The notes under the pieces are model-generated. The model had not been told where the DNA came from. It saw nothing but the letters and a program-made list of their open reading frames with translations, and ran no database searches. From NCBI RefSeq assembly GCF_001984155.1, contig NZ_MTQO01000052.1, positions 124,001 through 188,000 on the forward strand: a stretch of 64,000 nt of DNA. The letters are read 5' to 3'. Source of the stretch: Actinosynnema sp. ALI-1.44 (GTDB lineage Bacteria > Actinomycetota > Actinomycetes > Mycobacteriales > Pseudonocardiaceae). This document shows positions 51,583 through 60,353 of the stretch, piece after piece. The position numbers were made by a program, and so were the translations under genes. Position 1 is the first letter of the stretch. Each line of letters begins with the position of its first letter.

Positions 51583-52167
51583 TCAGAGCGGGCGGAAGTT
51601 CGGCGTGCCAGTCTGGTTGGCGAGGACTTCGCCGGTTGTCACGCGGTAGAACCACGCGTGCAACCGCAGAGTCCCGGCGGCGACACCTTCGACGACACAG
51701 GGATGCGTTCGCACGTGATCCAGCTGTGTCAGCACATGGCGCCGGACGGCGCCGTCGAGGTCCACATCGGAGTGGGCCGTGCCGTGACCCGCCTGCGTCA
51801 GCCACCGCTTGACCTGCGGCATGACCGACAGACCGGCCTGACTGCGCAGGCCTTGCACGGCACCGCAGTGGGAATGTCCACAGACGACGATGTCGGACAC
51901 ACCGAGCGCGCGCACCGCGAACTCGATGGTTCCGGCGACCGCGCAGCTGGCGTCGGCCCGGTACGGCGGCACGATGTTGCCGGCGTTGCGCAACTCGAAC
52001 AGCTGACCGGGTTGCGCGCCGGTGAACATCCCGGGCATCACCCGGGAATCGGAGCAGGAGATGAAAAGGGCTTCCGGCTTCTGCCCGTCACCCAGGCGCG
52101 CGAACTGTTCGCGGCGCTCGGCGACGGCTTCGGGAAAACTGCGTGCGTGATCGATCAGCGGCTGCAT
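51583..52167 (-). CDS. Beta-carbonic anhydrase
   Basis: 194 residues from ATG 52167 (GAGG upstream). Zinc ligands in FISCSDSRVMP (Cys, Asp-Arg dyad) and VCGHSHCGAVQGL (His, Cys). Dimeric cytosolic enzyme. The gene ends 60 bases before the SulP start on the same strand, so they are probably co-transcribed. The frame upstream to 52746 is not used. Confidence 0.94.
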   Translation of the reverse strand: MQPLIDHARSFPEAVAERREQFARLGDGQKPEALFISCSDSRVMPGMFTGAQPGQLFELRNAGNIVPPYRADASCAVAGTIEFAVRALGVSDIVVCGHSHCGAVQGLRSQAGLSVMPQVKRWLTQAGHGTAHSDVDLDGAVRRHVLTQLDHVRTHPCVVEGVAAGTLRLHAWFYRVTTGEVLANQTGTPNFRPL

Positions 52168-52318
52168 GTCGGCCTCGTTCTGGCTCGGTCCAACTGGAGT
52201 GGTGACCCAGGACCGCCGCAACCGGAACTTCGCGTGCACCGCCATGGCGGCAGCGCGCACCCACGCTGATTCTCGTTGAGAGGCCAGCGCTGCGTTCCGG
52301 CAGCGAGCGTCTGACCGA

Positions 52319-52645
52319 TCAGATGCGGAGCACGGATAAAAGGTCGAGCGGCAGGGCGATGCCGCTGTGTTCCACGCGCACGATCCGGCGCGCCATCTCG
52401 TTCGCGGGGCGGCCGAGCACCGCGTCGTTCCTGCCCAGCTGCGGTGAGCCCGGCATGATCGCGCCGGACGGGTCCGCGCCGTCCGCGGCGCCGAGCAGAT
52501 GCCTGCGGGCGGCCAACTGGACGGTTTCCTCGGCCTTCTCACTGGTCTTGGCCCGTGCTTCGACGCCGGCGTGCAGTGGGTGCTGCATGAACAGGACGGC
52601 CGCGAGCACGGCGAAGATCGCCAGTACCCCGAACCGTCGCGCCAC
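52319..52645 (-). CDS. Small membrane-anchored or secreted protein
   Basis: 108 residues from GTG 52645, preceded by GGAGGAGTC. A basic start then a hydrophobic stretch ARRFGVLAIFAVLAAVLF (~1-20), then a soluble part with a possible helix (VEARAKTSEKAEETVQLAARRHLL). No family recognised. It precedes the carbonic anhydrase cluster on the same strand by 150 bases and may belong with it. Confidence 0.6.
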   Translation of the reverse strand: MARRFGVLAIFAVLAAVLFMQHPLHAGVEARAKTSEKAEETVQLAARRHLLGAADGADPSGAIMPGSPQLGRNDAVLGRPANEMARRIVRVEHSGIALPLDLLSVLRI

Positions 52646-52762
52646 GACTCCTCCTCCGTACACACCGGACCCAACCAGGAACAACACCGTTGATTGCCGG
52701 AAAGTTCCCCACCGCCGCACAGTCCGCATCGACCAAACCTGAACACTTTTCAGGGCGCGGTA

Positions 52763-52783
52763 GCCGGGGTCACCTGACCCGGC
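52763..52783. terminator. Hairpin after the LLM oxidoreductase gene
   Basis: GCCGGGGTCA and TGACCCGGC pair with one bulge, around CC, in the 250-base gap between 52645 and 52899. Probable terminator of the gene at 52899; the rest of the gap holds no gene I can support. Confidence 0.45.
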
Positions 52784-52898
52784 CCAGTCGACTGTACCGT
52801 GATTCCGGGATCTTGAAAATCCTCAACGCAAACTGAAAGCGTTGGCATCCAACAAACACGCCGCGTTCACCCGGCTGTCACATCGCGACAGTATGGCC

Positions 52899-53807
52899 TT
52901 ACCGAGAAGTAGCCGCCCGGACGGCGGGGGCGATCTCGTTGGCCCACCGGCCCAGATCGACGAGATTCTGTGAGGTCCCCCCATCGGTGGAGAACAGCGT
53001 GAACCCGGACGCTCCGTGCTCGAGCACCGCTCCCACGAGCTCATCGACCCACTGATCAGGTGAACCGCCAATCCAGCGTCCCCCGTCGTCCCGCGTCGCG
53101 CGCAGCGGCCTGTCGGTGACCCGCCCGACGAAGTTGAAGATTGTTCGGATCTCGCCGGGATCGCGCCCGGCCGCCACCGCCGCCTCGTCGATGACCGGCC
53201 GGGACTCCCGGTAGCGCTTGCTCAGCCAGTCGGCCGCGTGACCGGGGATCCAGCCGTCGGCGACGCGCCCGGTGGCCGCCAGCGACTTGCGGCCGTTCGA
53301 CCCCGTCCACACCGGTGGTGCCGCCGCCCGCGCCGGTTCGATGTCCTCGACCCGCCAGTGCCTGCCCTCGAAGGTGACCGGCGGACCTCCGCCCGACAGC
53401 TTCCGCACCAGAACGATCGCCTCCTCGAACGCGTCGACGGCGTCACCGGGCGACAACCGCGGAATTCCCAGCGCGGCGATCCGTTCCCACAGGCCGCCCG
53501 CTCCCATCCCGAGAACGATGCGACCGCCGGAAAGCGTCGACAAGGACGTGACGGACCGCGCGAGCATCGGCGCGGGCCTCGTCGGCGAGTTCGTGACGTT
53601 CACCAGACCGGAAATCCGCCGCGTCCGACCGAGCACGAATCCGATCGCCGCGTACGCGTCCAGGCGCGTTCCGGCATACGGATGGTCGGAAACGGACACG
53701 ATGTCCAGTCCGTCCCGATCGGCAAGTTCGGCCAAACGGAGCAAATCGGACACGTCATCGACACCGCTCGGCGCGCCGAAACCGAAGACAACCCCAGGTA
53801 GAGACAT
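52899..53807 (-). CDS. LLM-class F420-dependent oxidoreductase
   Basis: 302 residues, single-domain luciferase-like barrel. IVSVSDHPYAGTRLDAYAAIGFVLGRT, TNSPTRPAPMLARSVTSLSTLSGGRIVLGMGAG and VWTGSNGRKSLAATGRVADGWIPG match F420 members. Reduces an unknown substrate with F420H2. ATG 53807. The 20-base palindrome at 53829-53875 covers its likely -10, so the MarR gene just upstream probably represses it. Confidence 0.88.
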   Translation of the reverse strand: MSLPGVVFGFGAPSGVDDVSDLLRLAELADRDGLDIVSVSDHPYAGTRLDAYAAIGFVLGRTRRISGLVNVTNSPTRPAPMLARSVTSLSTLSGGRIVLGMGAGGLWERIAALGIPRLSPGDAVDAFEEAIVLVRKLSGGGPPVTFEGRHWRVEDIEPARAAAPPVWTGSNGRKSLAATGRVADGWIPGHAADWLSKRYRESRPVIDEAAVAAGRDPGEIRTIFNFVGRVTDRPLRATRDDGGRWIGGSPDQWVDELVGAVLEHGASGFTLFSTDGGTSQNLVDLGRWANEIAPAVRAATSR

Positions 53808-53828
53808 GACACCCTCATCAGACAGGTT

Positions 53829-53875
53829 TTGAAGTTCGCAGTACGAACCATATTAGTTCGTACTGCGAACTTCAA
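53829..53875. promoter_or_regulatory. Large MarR-type operator over the LLM promoter
   Basis: Perfect 20-base arms at 53829-53848 and 53856-53875 containing GTTCGTACTGCGAAC. The seven-base centre reads TAATATG on the minus strand, a good -10, so a bound repressor would cover the polymerase site of the gene at 53807. It lies 19 bases from the MarR stop. Confidence 0.75.
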
Positions 53876-53893
53876 CCCGCCTCGAGTGTGTTC

Positions 53894-54355
53894 CTAGTGA
53901 CGCTCGTCCAGCTCCATGAACACCTCGGGCACGTCGTTGTCCAACACCACACGGCTCAGCAGAGCGGCGAGCTCGTCCCTGGCGTCGTCACCGAGCCCCG
54001 CAGGCAGCTTCTCGACCCGGCGGCAGGTCTCGGCGTAGAACTCCTTCGCCAGCTCGGCGCCCCGCTCGGTGAGCTCCACGCGGACCGCGCGGGCCTCATC
54101 GGGATCGGATCCGCGCCGCACCAGGCCGTTGCGCTCGGTGCGGTCCACCAGGCCGGTCAGGCTGGACTTGGCCAGCCCCAACGTCGCACTGAGTTCACCC
54201 ATGCCGTACGACCTGGACATCAGCACGCACAACAGCTGCCCTTGCTGCGGGGTGAGTCCGTACTCCCGTGCCGACTCGGCGTACACGGCGTTGACCAGGT
54301 ACGAGGCACGCACCAGCGCCGTCACCACGCCGAACCCATCCTGATTGGCACTCAC
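53894..54355 (-). CDS. MarR-family transcriptional regulator
   Basis: 153 residues from GTG 54355. Winged helix at ~30-100: YGLTPQQGQLLCVLMSRSYGMGELSATLGLAKSSLTGLVDRTERNGLVRRG region, wing DPDEARAVRVELT. Lies just upstream of the LLM oxidoreductase on the same strand, with the 20-base palindrome between. Likely a ligand-released repressor of that gene. Confidence 0.9.
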   Translation of the reverse strand: MSANQDGFGVVTALVRASYLVNAVYAESAREYGLTPQQGQLLCVLMSRSYGMGELSATLGLAKSSLTGLVDRTERNGLVRRGSDPDEARAVRVELTERGAELAKEFYAETCRRVEKLPAGLGDDARDELAALLSRVVLDNDVPEVFMELDERH

Positions 54356-54699
54356 ACATTCAAGGCTAGTGCACGGTCAAGAACGCACCGAGGCCGTGGA
54401 CAGACCGCCCGGCGGGAGCGGGTCCCGCCGGGCGGATCCACTGTGGAGTATCAGAAGCCCGCCGTGATCCGGCTGACGCCACCGCCGAAAAGCCAGAAGA
54501 CAACCGATATTCCGACCTTCCGGCGGCGACGCCAGGAACCGCCCCACTGAATCCCAACTCCGGCCTCCGGCCGGGGCAGACTCTCATCGAACGAGGACAC
54601 CGATACACGACCACGAGGCGAGCAACCTGGCCACGCGCCGTGACCGGGTCATTCACGTCCATGAAGCATTGGCTTAGACCAATCCAAAGGTCAAGGGTG
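54356..54699. other. 344-base gap with a strong hairpin and one tiny frame
   Basis: Contains a 13-base perfect hairpin (54405-54417 / 54423-54435, loop GCGGG) and the small frame at 54443. Otherwise no gene seen. The hairpin may terminate a transcript from the right. Confidence 0.5.
54443..54550 (+). CDS. Possible 35-residue peptide
   Basis: GTG start, TGA at 54550. It begins VEYQKPAVIRL, which fits the YxxPx-hydrophobic leader pattern of lasso-type and related peptides, and ends in Arg-rich FRRRRQEPPH. No good ribosome site and no modification genes nearby; chance is possible. Confidence 0.22.
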   Translation: MEYQKPAVIRLTPPPKSQKTTDIPTFRRRRQEPPH

Positions 54700-55560
54700 T
54701 CAGTCGGCCAGGAACGCGCGAACCAGCTCGTTGACCTCGTCGGGGCTCTCGATGAACGGGAAGTGCCCGACGCCGTCCAGCATCACCCCGTCCGACCCGG
54801 CGGGCAGCGCGGCGACGATGTCGGGAAGCGTTTCCGCGTCCACGCTCGGATCCTCAGTGCCGTGCAGGTACAGCGTCGGCTGGGTGGGGAGCTCGGCCAG
54901 GAGCGGCCCGGCCTCCCATCGATCCGTGCCGAACGTCGCAATCGGGAAGTTCTGCCGGTACGCCTCGATCGCCATCCGGAGGTTTTCCGGCTCCCGCAAG
55001 GCGCTCTTGCCCGCCTCGAGATCGGACACGAGGTCGACGCCCTGCTTGGTGCCGCTCCAGTAGCGCCACTGCCAGTCGAAGTAGGCGAAGTCGTCCTGGC
55101 GCACGACCTGCTCGGCCACGTCCATCTGGAAGAAGAAGAAATGCCCGAGCTTGTGGATCATCTCCGGGCCCAGCGGCTTTATGAAACGCAAGGGCGGGAT
55201 GTCGGCCGCCACGACCTTCGCCCACCGCTGCGGCGCGGCGGCGGCTGCGCCCCAGGTGGTGTACGCACCCCAGTCGGTCCCGATGATCACGGCGTTCTCG
55301 TCGCCGCCCAGTTCGTTGTGCAGGGCGTTGGCGTCGGCGACGAGGTCCGCCAGTTTCATGCTGCCGTCCGGCGGAACCTGCGTGGGGGCGTATCCGCGCA
55401 TCGCCGGAGCGACCGCCCGATACCCCGCGTCGGCGAGAACGGGCATCAGGTGCCTGAAGACACGGGGCGTCTCCGCCATGCCGTGCAGCAATAACGCCAA
55501 CGGACCGTCGCCCTGCTCGGCGTAGGCGAAGTCGATCCCGTTGGCGGTGATGTGGTGCAT
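54700..55560 (-). CDS. Alpha/beta hydrolase, epoxide-hydrolase-like
   Basis: 286 residues. LLLHGMAETPRVF near residue 24 is the oxyanion HG motif. Nucleophile Asp in IIGTDWGAYTTWG (~94), a late Asp in GTEDPSVDAE and His in GVGHFPFIE. An Asp nucleophile and cap rich in Trp/Phe point to epoxide hydrolase or haloalkane dehalogenase-like enzymes. ATG 55560. Divergent from a TetR gene with two identical GAACGTTC-centred sites between, so probably under its control. Confidence 0.9.
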   Translation of the reverse strand: MHHITANGIDFAYAEQGDGPLALLLHGMAETPRVFRHLMPVLADAGYRAVAPAMRGYAPTQVPPDGSMKLADLVADANALHNELGGDENAVIIGTDWGAYTTWGAAAAAPQRWAKVVAADIPPLRFIKPLGPEMIHKLGHFFFFQMDVAEQVVRQDDFAYFDWQWRYWSGTKQGVDLVSDLEAGKSALREPENLRMAIEAYRQNFPIATFGTDRWEAGPLLAELPTQPTLYLHGTEDPSVDAETLPDIVAALPAGSDGVMLDGVGHFPFIESPDEVNELVRAFLAD

Positions 55561-55581
55561 GAGGTCCCCTCAGTGACTGTA

Positions 55582-55630
55582 ACGAACGTTCCACCCAGAA
55601 CGTAGCACGCACTAGAACGAACGTTCCACC
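55582..55630. promoter_or_regulatory. Twin TetR operators between hydrolase and tetR
   Basis: ACGAACGTTCCACC occurs at 55582-55595 and again at 55617-55630, start points 35 bases apart. Each holds the palindrome GAACGTTC. Lies in the shared promoter gap. Confidence 0.7.
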
Positions 55631-55645
55631 GGGTAAACTGCGGCC

Positions 55646-56230
55646 ATGAGCACCAGGGACCGGATCCTCCATGTCACCTCGCAGCTGATGCAGCGCCAGG
55701 GCTATGAGGGGACTGCGATCAAGCAGATCGCCAAGGAGGCACAGGTCGCGCTGAGCTCGGTCTACCACTTCTTCCCCCGCGGCAAGCAGGAACTGGCGGC
55801 CGACGCGGTCCGGCACGCCGACGCGCACTTCGCCGGGATGCTGGCCGAAGCACTGGCGAGCGAGGACGACCCCGCGGACGCGATCGTCGCACTGGCCCGG
55901 GTGGTCGCGGACTACCTGCGTGACTCGGACTGGCAGGACGGCTGCCCGATCACGGCAACGGCGCTGGAGACGGCGGGCCGCATCCCGGAGATCCAGGCCG
56001 CCGTCGAGGAGGCGTTCGAGCGCTGGCGCGGCCTGGTCGCCGAGAAGCTGCGGACCACCGGAATCCCCGAGCAGGACGTGAAAGACCTGGCGTACACGGT
56101 GATCAACACACTGGACGGCGCGGAACTGGCCGCCACGGTGTCACGGACCACCGAGCCGCTGGAGATCGCCGGGCGACACCTGGCCCGGTTGATCAACTCC
56201 TACATCACCAACCGGGCGGACGTGCCGTGA
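55646..56230 (+). CDS. TetR-family regulator (LmrA/YxaF-like)
   Basis: 194 residues. HTH at ~5-50 (RDRILHVTSQLMQRQGYEGTAIKQIAKEAQVALSSVYHFFPRGKQEL region), where FPRGKQEL is typical of the LmrA/QacR-like group. C-terminal helices with GCPITATALETA. ATG 55646, divergent from the hydrolase. Binds the twin sites upstream by inference. Confidence 0.92.
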   Translation: MSTRDRILHVTSQLMQRQGYEGTAIKQIAKEAQVALSSVYHFFPRGKQELAADAVRHADAHFAGMLAEALASEDDPADAIVALARVVADYLRDSDWQDGCPITATALETAGRIPEIQAAVEEAFERWRGLVAEKLRTTGIPEQDVKDLAYTVINTLDGAELAATVSRTTEPLEIAGRHLARLINSYITNRADVP

Positions 56231-56250
56231 AGGCCACCTTACCGGCATGA

Positions 56251-56283
56251 GACGCCCGTAAAGTTCCCCTCACGCCGGGCGTC
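56251..56283. terminator. Hairpin between converging tetR and GH31 genes
   Basis: GACGCCCG and CGGGCGTC, loop 17; the right arm touches the GH31 stop. Plausible weak bidirectional terminator. Confidence 0.45.
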
Positions 56284-58705
56284 ACCGAGTGATCGTCACG
56301 CTGCTAATGCCCGCGCGGGGCTTGAGTTTCAACAGCAAACCGCCGAAGGGCCCCGGTTTCGTCGTCCAGCCGACCGGATCACCGGACAGTGTGGACGACT
56401 CAGGGACGCGGCGGCCGTCGATCATAACCACCGCTGGCTTGGCCTTGACCGTGATCATCACTTGGCTTTCCCCAGGGGCGTTGGCGAGCAGCACTGTCGT
56501 CGTGTCACCACGGCTGTGGGCGATGAAGGTGCCGCCGGTAGGGCTGGTGGCATGGGTCAAGCCTGTTCCCGGTGCGTACATCCACCCGGAACGGTCCATG
56601 CGGTCCAAGTCGTTGAGCTGCCACGGCCGGGACCAGACGCCGTCGATCCTCTGGTTGAAGCCGATCGCCGCGCCTGCCCGCAGGTAGAGGGGGAAGTCGT
56701 CCAGAGTGGAGTTCCGGGTTGTTCGCTGGTTCCCTTCGTGCACTGTCCCTGTGTGCAGGTCGATCCAACGGCCCGCTGGGAGGTAGACGTCGACCGGGGT
56801 GGGTTGCCCTGCTGCCGCGTCCGCTTCGTTGCGATCCGCCGTGACCGGGACCGCCAGTAGGTCATCGCCGACCAGCATGTGCTGGTCCGCTGCCCAGGCC
56901 TGCTCGTCCGCCGGGTGGTCGTACGCCATCGGCCGGACGATCGGTTCTCCCGTGCGGGCGGAGTTCTGGGCCAGGCCGTAGAGGTACGGGAACAGCGCGT
57001 AGTGCAGCAGGACGTTGTCACGGAATCGGCCGACGGTTTTTTCGTCGTAGTTCCAAGGAGTCGCGTTCCGGCCCGCTCCCCCGACCTCGAAGACCGGGGA
57101 CACCGCCGAGAACTGGCTCCAGCGAGTGAACAAGGTGGGGCTCGGCGCGCCCGGGCCGCCGCCGTTGAAGCCACCTGTGTCCGTTCCCCATGCCGGGTGG
57201 CCCGACAGCCAGGAGTTGAGGCCACGGCGGACCGAGAGCCGCAGGCCGTCGTAGGTCGCCTGCGGGTCACCGCCCCACACACCGTTCACGATGGACGGCA
57301 CACCGGTGTATCCGCCACGCCACAAGGTCGTGAACTGGTCACCGTGGATCTTGCGGAGCACGTCCACTGTGGATTTGGCGTAACGGACCGGGCTCGTGTT
57401 CATCAGCTCGGTTCCCGGCCCGGCCGCGAAGGTGGCGTCCTCCAGCTCGAACTCCTCACCCCTGTCCCCCTTGACCATGTCGATTCCCAGCGCGAACAGC
57501 TTCGCCAGCTTCGCTTCGAAATGCGCCCGGGTGGCCGGGTTGGTCAGGTCCAGTTGCAGCGGGTCGGTACGGGCGGTCCGGATGAACGAGCCCGGCGGGT
57601 AGTCCGTTGCCGGGCACGGGCGTTCGGCCGCCACGGTTCGTACGTGCGGGGAGATCCAGATGCCCAGGTGTACCCCGCGGTTGCGCAGGTCCGTGACCAT
57701 TCCGCGCGGATCGGGGAACTGGGTCGGGTCGAACGTCAGCGTCCCGTTGCACGCGTAACGGCTGTTCTGGCTCTCTCCCGGGAGTTTCGTCGACGTCTCC
57801 CACGGGTTGTCGATCCATTCCGTGGCGAGGGGGATCCCCCGGTTCAGCAGCTGGTTCACGTCATCGACCACGGTTGCCTGGTCCGCCACTGTGTCGCGCC
57901 AGTGCGTCAGCGCGAACTGACGGGGTGGCGGCAGGGTTGGCCGTCCCGCCTTCGCCGTGTACGCGTTGACGACCTGAGATGGCCTGCCCGCGTAGATCTC
58001 GTAGTCGAGTTTGTTGGTCTTGAAGCACAACTGCGTTCGGTCGGGCTGGCCGAGTTGCACCGCGCACGGCGGTGGGTTGCCCGAGCAGTGAGGCGGGTCG
58101 TCGGTCGCGTTGGGGAAGGCGATCCGGCCGATCGCGTCGGTCTCCGGGAACACCGCGTATCCGCGTGAACTGAGGAAGAAGGGACTCGGCATGCCACTCT
58201 TGTTGCAGCGGCCCAACGTTGACGCACCGGTGAAGTGCGCCTTGTTGAGCACCACGCGGTGCCGGAGATCCGTGTAGATGAAGTTGGCGCCGCCGCCCAG
58301 GAAATGTTCGGCATCGTCGCCCGTGAGTGATTCGCGGACCTCGACGACGTCCACCGCAGGAGTCAGGCGCCACTCCACCCGGATGCCGCGCGGTGTGCGC
58401 TGCACAGAGACGTGCGCGGTGCGAGCGGGTTCAGACGTTGCGACTACGTATGTGTCGCGCTCAGTTCGTAGGACGTTGGTGAGGCGATGTGGTGTGCCGT
58501 CGGCGAGTGTGTACGACATCCGTCCGTTGGCTTGGCCGATGAGGGGGCGATCGCCGTCGAAGACCTGGAGGTGGAACGGCGAGCGGTCGACCGTCCACCG
58601 CAGGCCCGACTGCACGGCTTGCGCGAGCGACGGCAACCCGGTGACCAGCAACACCGTTGCGACCAGCAGTACACGCACACGCCGCCAGGCAAGGCGCACG
58701 TCCAT
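56282..58705 (-). CDS. Secreted glycoside hydrolase family 31
   Basis: 807 residues from ATG 58705 (AGGAG six bases upstream). Signal peptide ~1-30 (LLVATVLLVTGLPSLAQA). N-terminal beta domain, then the barrel: FALTHWRDTVADQATVV, GIDMVKGDRGEEFE (nucleophile Asp), and HPAWGTDTGGFNGG (acid/base Asp), followed by beta domains with RPMAYDHP and LYLRAGAAIGFNQ. GH31 includes alpha-glucosidases, xylosidases and sulfoquinovosidases; the substrate cannot be fixed. Stand-alone, extracellular. Confidence 0.92.
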   Translation of the reverse strand: MDVRLAWRRVRVLLVATVLLVTGLPSLAQAVQSGLRWTVDRSPFHLQVFDGDRPLIGQANGRMSYTLADGTPHRLTNVLRTERDTYVVATSEPARTAHVSVQRTPRGIRVEWRLTPAVDVVEVRESLTGDDAEHFLGGGANFIYTDLRHRVVLNKAHFTGASTLGRCNKSGMPSPFFLSSRGYAVFPETDAIGRIAFPNATDDPPHCSGNPPPCAVQLGQPDRTQLCFKTNKLDYEIYAGRPSQVVNAYTAKAGRPTLPPPRQFALTHWRDTVADQATVVDDVNQLLNRGIPLATEWIDNPWETSTKLPGESQNSRYACNGTLTFDPTQFPDPRGMVTDLRNRGVHLGIWISPHVRTVAAERPCPATDYPPGSFIRTARTDPLQLDLTNPATRAHFEAKLAKLFALGIDMVKGDRGEEFELEDATFAAGPGTELMNTSPVRYAKSTVDVLRKIHGDQFTTLWRGGYTGVPSIVNGVWGGDPQATYDGLRLSVRRGLNSWLSGHPAWGTDTGGFNGGGPGAPSPTLFTRWSQFSAVSPVFEVGGAGRNATPWNYDEKTVGRFRDNVLLHYALFPYLYGLAQNSARTGEPIVRPMAYDHPADEQAWAADQHMLVGDDLLAVPVTADRNEADAAAGQPTPVDVYLPAGRWIDLHTGTVHEGNQRTTRNSTLDDFPLYLRAGAAIGFNQRIDGVWSRPWQLNDLDRMDRSGWMYAPGTGLTHATSPTGGTFIAHSRGDTTTVLLANAPGESQVMITVKAKPAVVMIDGRRVPESSTLSGDPVGWTTKPGPFGGLLLKLKPRAGISSVTITR

Positions 58706-58792
58706 GACGTCTCCTTGAAGCTCCTTGCGGCGGGAGCAGTACCTCTCGCAGCCTACACATCCGATGTCTGCTTGTCGTGGGACGCTCAGCAG

Positions 58793-59533
58793 GTGATCCA
58801 ACTCGGTCCGTTGCTCGTCGTCGTGCTGTCCGTGTTCGCGGCGGCAACGGCAGTGCTTGTCTGGTTGGGGCGTCTCGGGGCATGGCACTCCATAGCCACG
58901 GCAGCGGTGCGCGCGACTGTGCAACTCGGCGCGGTGTCGTTGCTCATCACGGCCGTCCTGCACTCGGGTTGGTTGACGGCCGCGTTCGTGCTGATGATGT
59001 TCACCGTCGCCAGCGTCACCTCCGCGAGGCGGTTCGGCACCTGGTCGGACACGGTGTGGTCAGCAGCCGCGATCGCCGCGGGAGTCGCGCCACCGTTGGC
59101 CGCGCTGATCCTGTCCGGCCTGGTCCCGGCTACGCCCGTGGCCGTCGTGCCGATCGCGGGGATCCTCATCGGCGGCGCGATGACCGCGACAACCCTGGCG
59201 GGCAGACGCGCACTCGACGAGCTGAAGACACGCCACGGCGAGTACGAGGCCGCGTTGGCGTTGGGGTTGTTGCCCCGGGACGCCACCTTGTTGATCTGCC
59301 GACCGAGCGCGGGTCAGGCGCTTGTTCCAGCGCTCGACCAGACAAGGACGGTCGGGTTGGTGACGTTGCCGGGCGCGTTCGTGGGCGTGCTGCTCGGCGG
59401 CGCCTCACCGATGCAGGCCGGAGCGACACAGCTGGTCGTACTGGTCAGTCTGCTGCTGGTGGAAGCGGTCGCGGTGCTGGTGATCGTTGAGTTGATCGCT
59501 GGGCAGCGCGTTCAGTCTGCGGGCAGCTCGTAA
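58793..59533 (+). CDS. FetB/UPF0014-like membrane permease
   Basis: 246 residues with about seven membrane helices; GLLPRDATLLICRPSAGQALVPALDQTRTVGLVTLPGAFVGVLLGGASPMQAG region is the family hallmark (UPF0014, E. coli YbbM/FetB, an iron exporter permease). The ATPase partner FetA is not adjacent. GTG 58793 lacks a clear ribosome site; an upstream TTG is possible. Ends inside the 3' end of the GntR gene. Confidence 0.85.
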   Translation: MIQLGPLLVVVLSVFAAATAVLVWLGRLGAWHSIATAAVRATVQLGAVSLLITAVLHSGWLTAAFVLMMFTVASVTSARRFGTWSDTVWSAAAIAAGVAPPLAALILSGLVPATPVAVVPIAGILIGGAMTATTLAGRRALDELKTRHGEYEAALALGLLPRDATLLICRPSAGQALVPALDQTRTVGLVTLPGAFVGVLLGGASPMQAGATQLVVLVSLLLVEAVAVLVIVELIAGQRVQSAGSS

Positions 59534-60285
59534 TGCAGCTCGTACCTGTTCGCCGCGAGGATCATGTCGTTGACCTCGATAGGCCGCTTTGCTGTGTGCG
59601 CGACACGGGTCACCACCAACACCGGACTGCCTTCCGGCAGTTGCAGGCGTGACTGTTCCTCGGCGGTCGGCATCCTGGCCGCCACCACCTCGTCGTACCG
59701 GCGCAGAATGTAACCGGCTTCTTCGAGGCGGGCGTAGATGCCGCCGGGTCCCGTTTCGATCTCCTCGACCGCCAGCCCTTTGGTGAGTTCGCGTGGCAGC
59801 CGGGAAACCGCGAGCTGCACCACTACCCCGTCGGCGCGCATCACCCGGTCCCGCACGAGCACTTCCGCGCCCGGGGCGATGTTCAGCAGGTTCGCGATAC
59901 GGTCGTCGGCGGCCTCCACTCGCACGTCGACCGCGACGCTGGGAACGAAGTTGCTCGCCGACGCGTCGCCCATGAACGCGCCCTTGTCTTCTGCTCGCGC
60001 TGTTCGAGACAGTCGCGTCCGCGCGAGTCTGGTTACAAAGGCATCCGGCCGGACAAACACGCCTCGGCCATGCCGGGCGACAACAAGACCACCGTTGCGG
60101 AGAAGCTTGATGGCGTCTCGGATGGTGGGCCGCGAGGCGTCATAGATGTCGACGAGTTCACGCTCCGACGGGAGCGGCGCACCTGGTGCGAGCTTTCCGG
60201 ACTGGATCTGACCGCGAAGGTCGTCGGCGATCTGACGGTAGACGGGCACGCCGCTGGTCCGATCGACCACGGCAGGCACCTCCAC
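59512..60285 (-). CDS. GntR-family regulator (HutC/UTRA type)
   Basis: 257 residues. Winged HTH at ~10-80 (GVPVYRQIADDLRGQIQSGKLAPGAPLPSERELVDIYDASRPTIRDAIKLL region) and a UTRA ligand domain ~95-250 (GAEVLVRDRVMRADGVVVQLAVSRLPREL, SPVLVVTRVAHTAKRPIEV). Upstream DNA has ACTGGT-ATTG-ACCAGT, close to the HutC/DasR operator type ACTGGTCTAGACCAGT. Divergent from the small WGMxF protein at 60478, the likely target. Confidence 0.9.
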   Translation of the reverse strand: MEVPAVVDRTSGVPVYRQIADDLRGQIQSGKLAPGAPLPSERELVDIYDASRPTIRDAIKLLRNGGLVVARHGRGVFVRPDAFVTRLARTRLSRTARAEDKGAFMGDASASNFVPSVAVDVRVEAADDRIANLLNIAPGAEVLVRDRVMRADGVVVQLAVSRLPRELTKGLAVEEIETGPGGIYARLEEAGYILRRYDEVVAARMPTAEEQSRLQLPEGSPVLVVTRVAHTAKRPIEVNDMILAANRYELHYELPAD

Positions 60286-60353
60286 TAACTGGTCAGGACG
60301 TCACGATATGGAGCCAAGGCTATCGACTGTCACTCCACCAGGGACGGCTTGCC

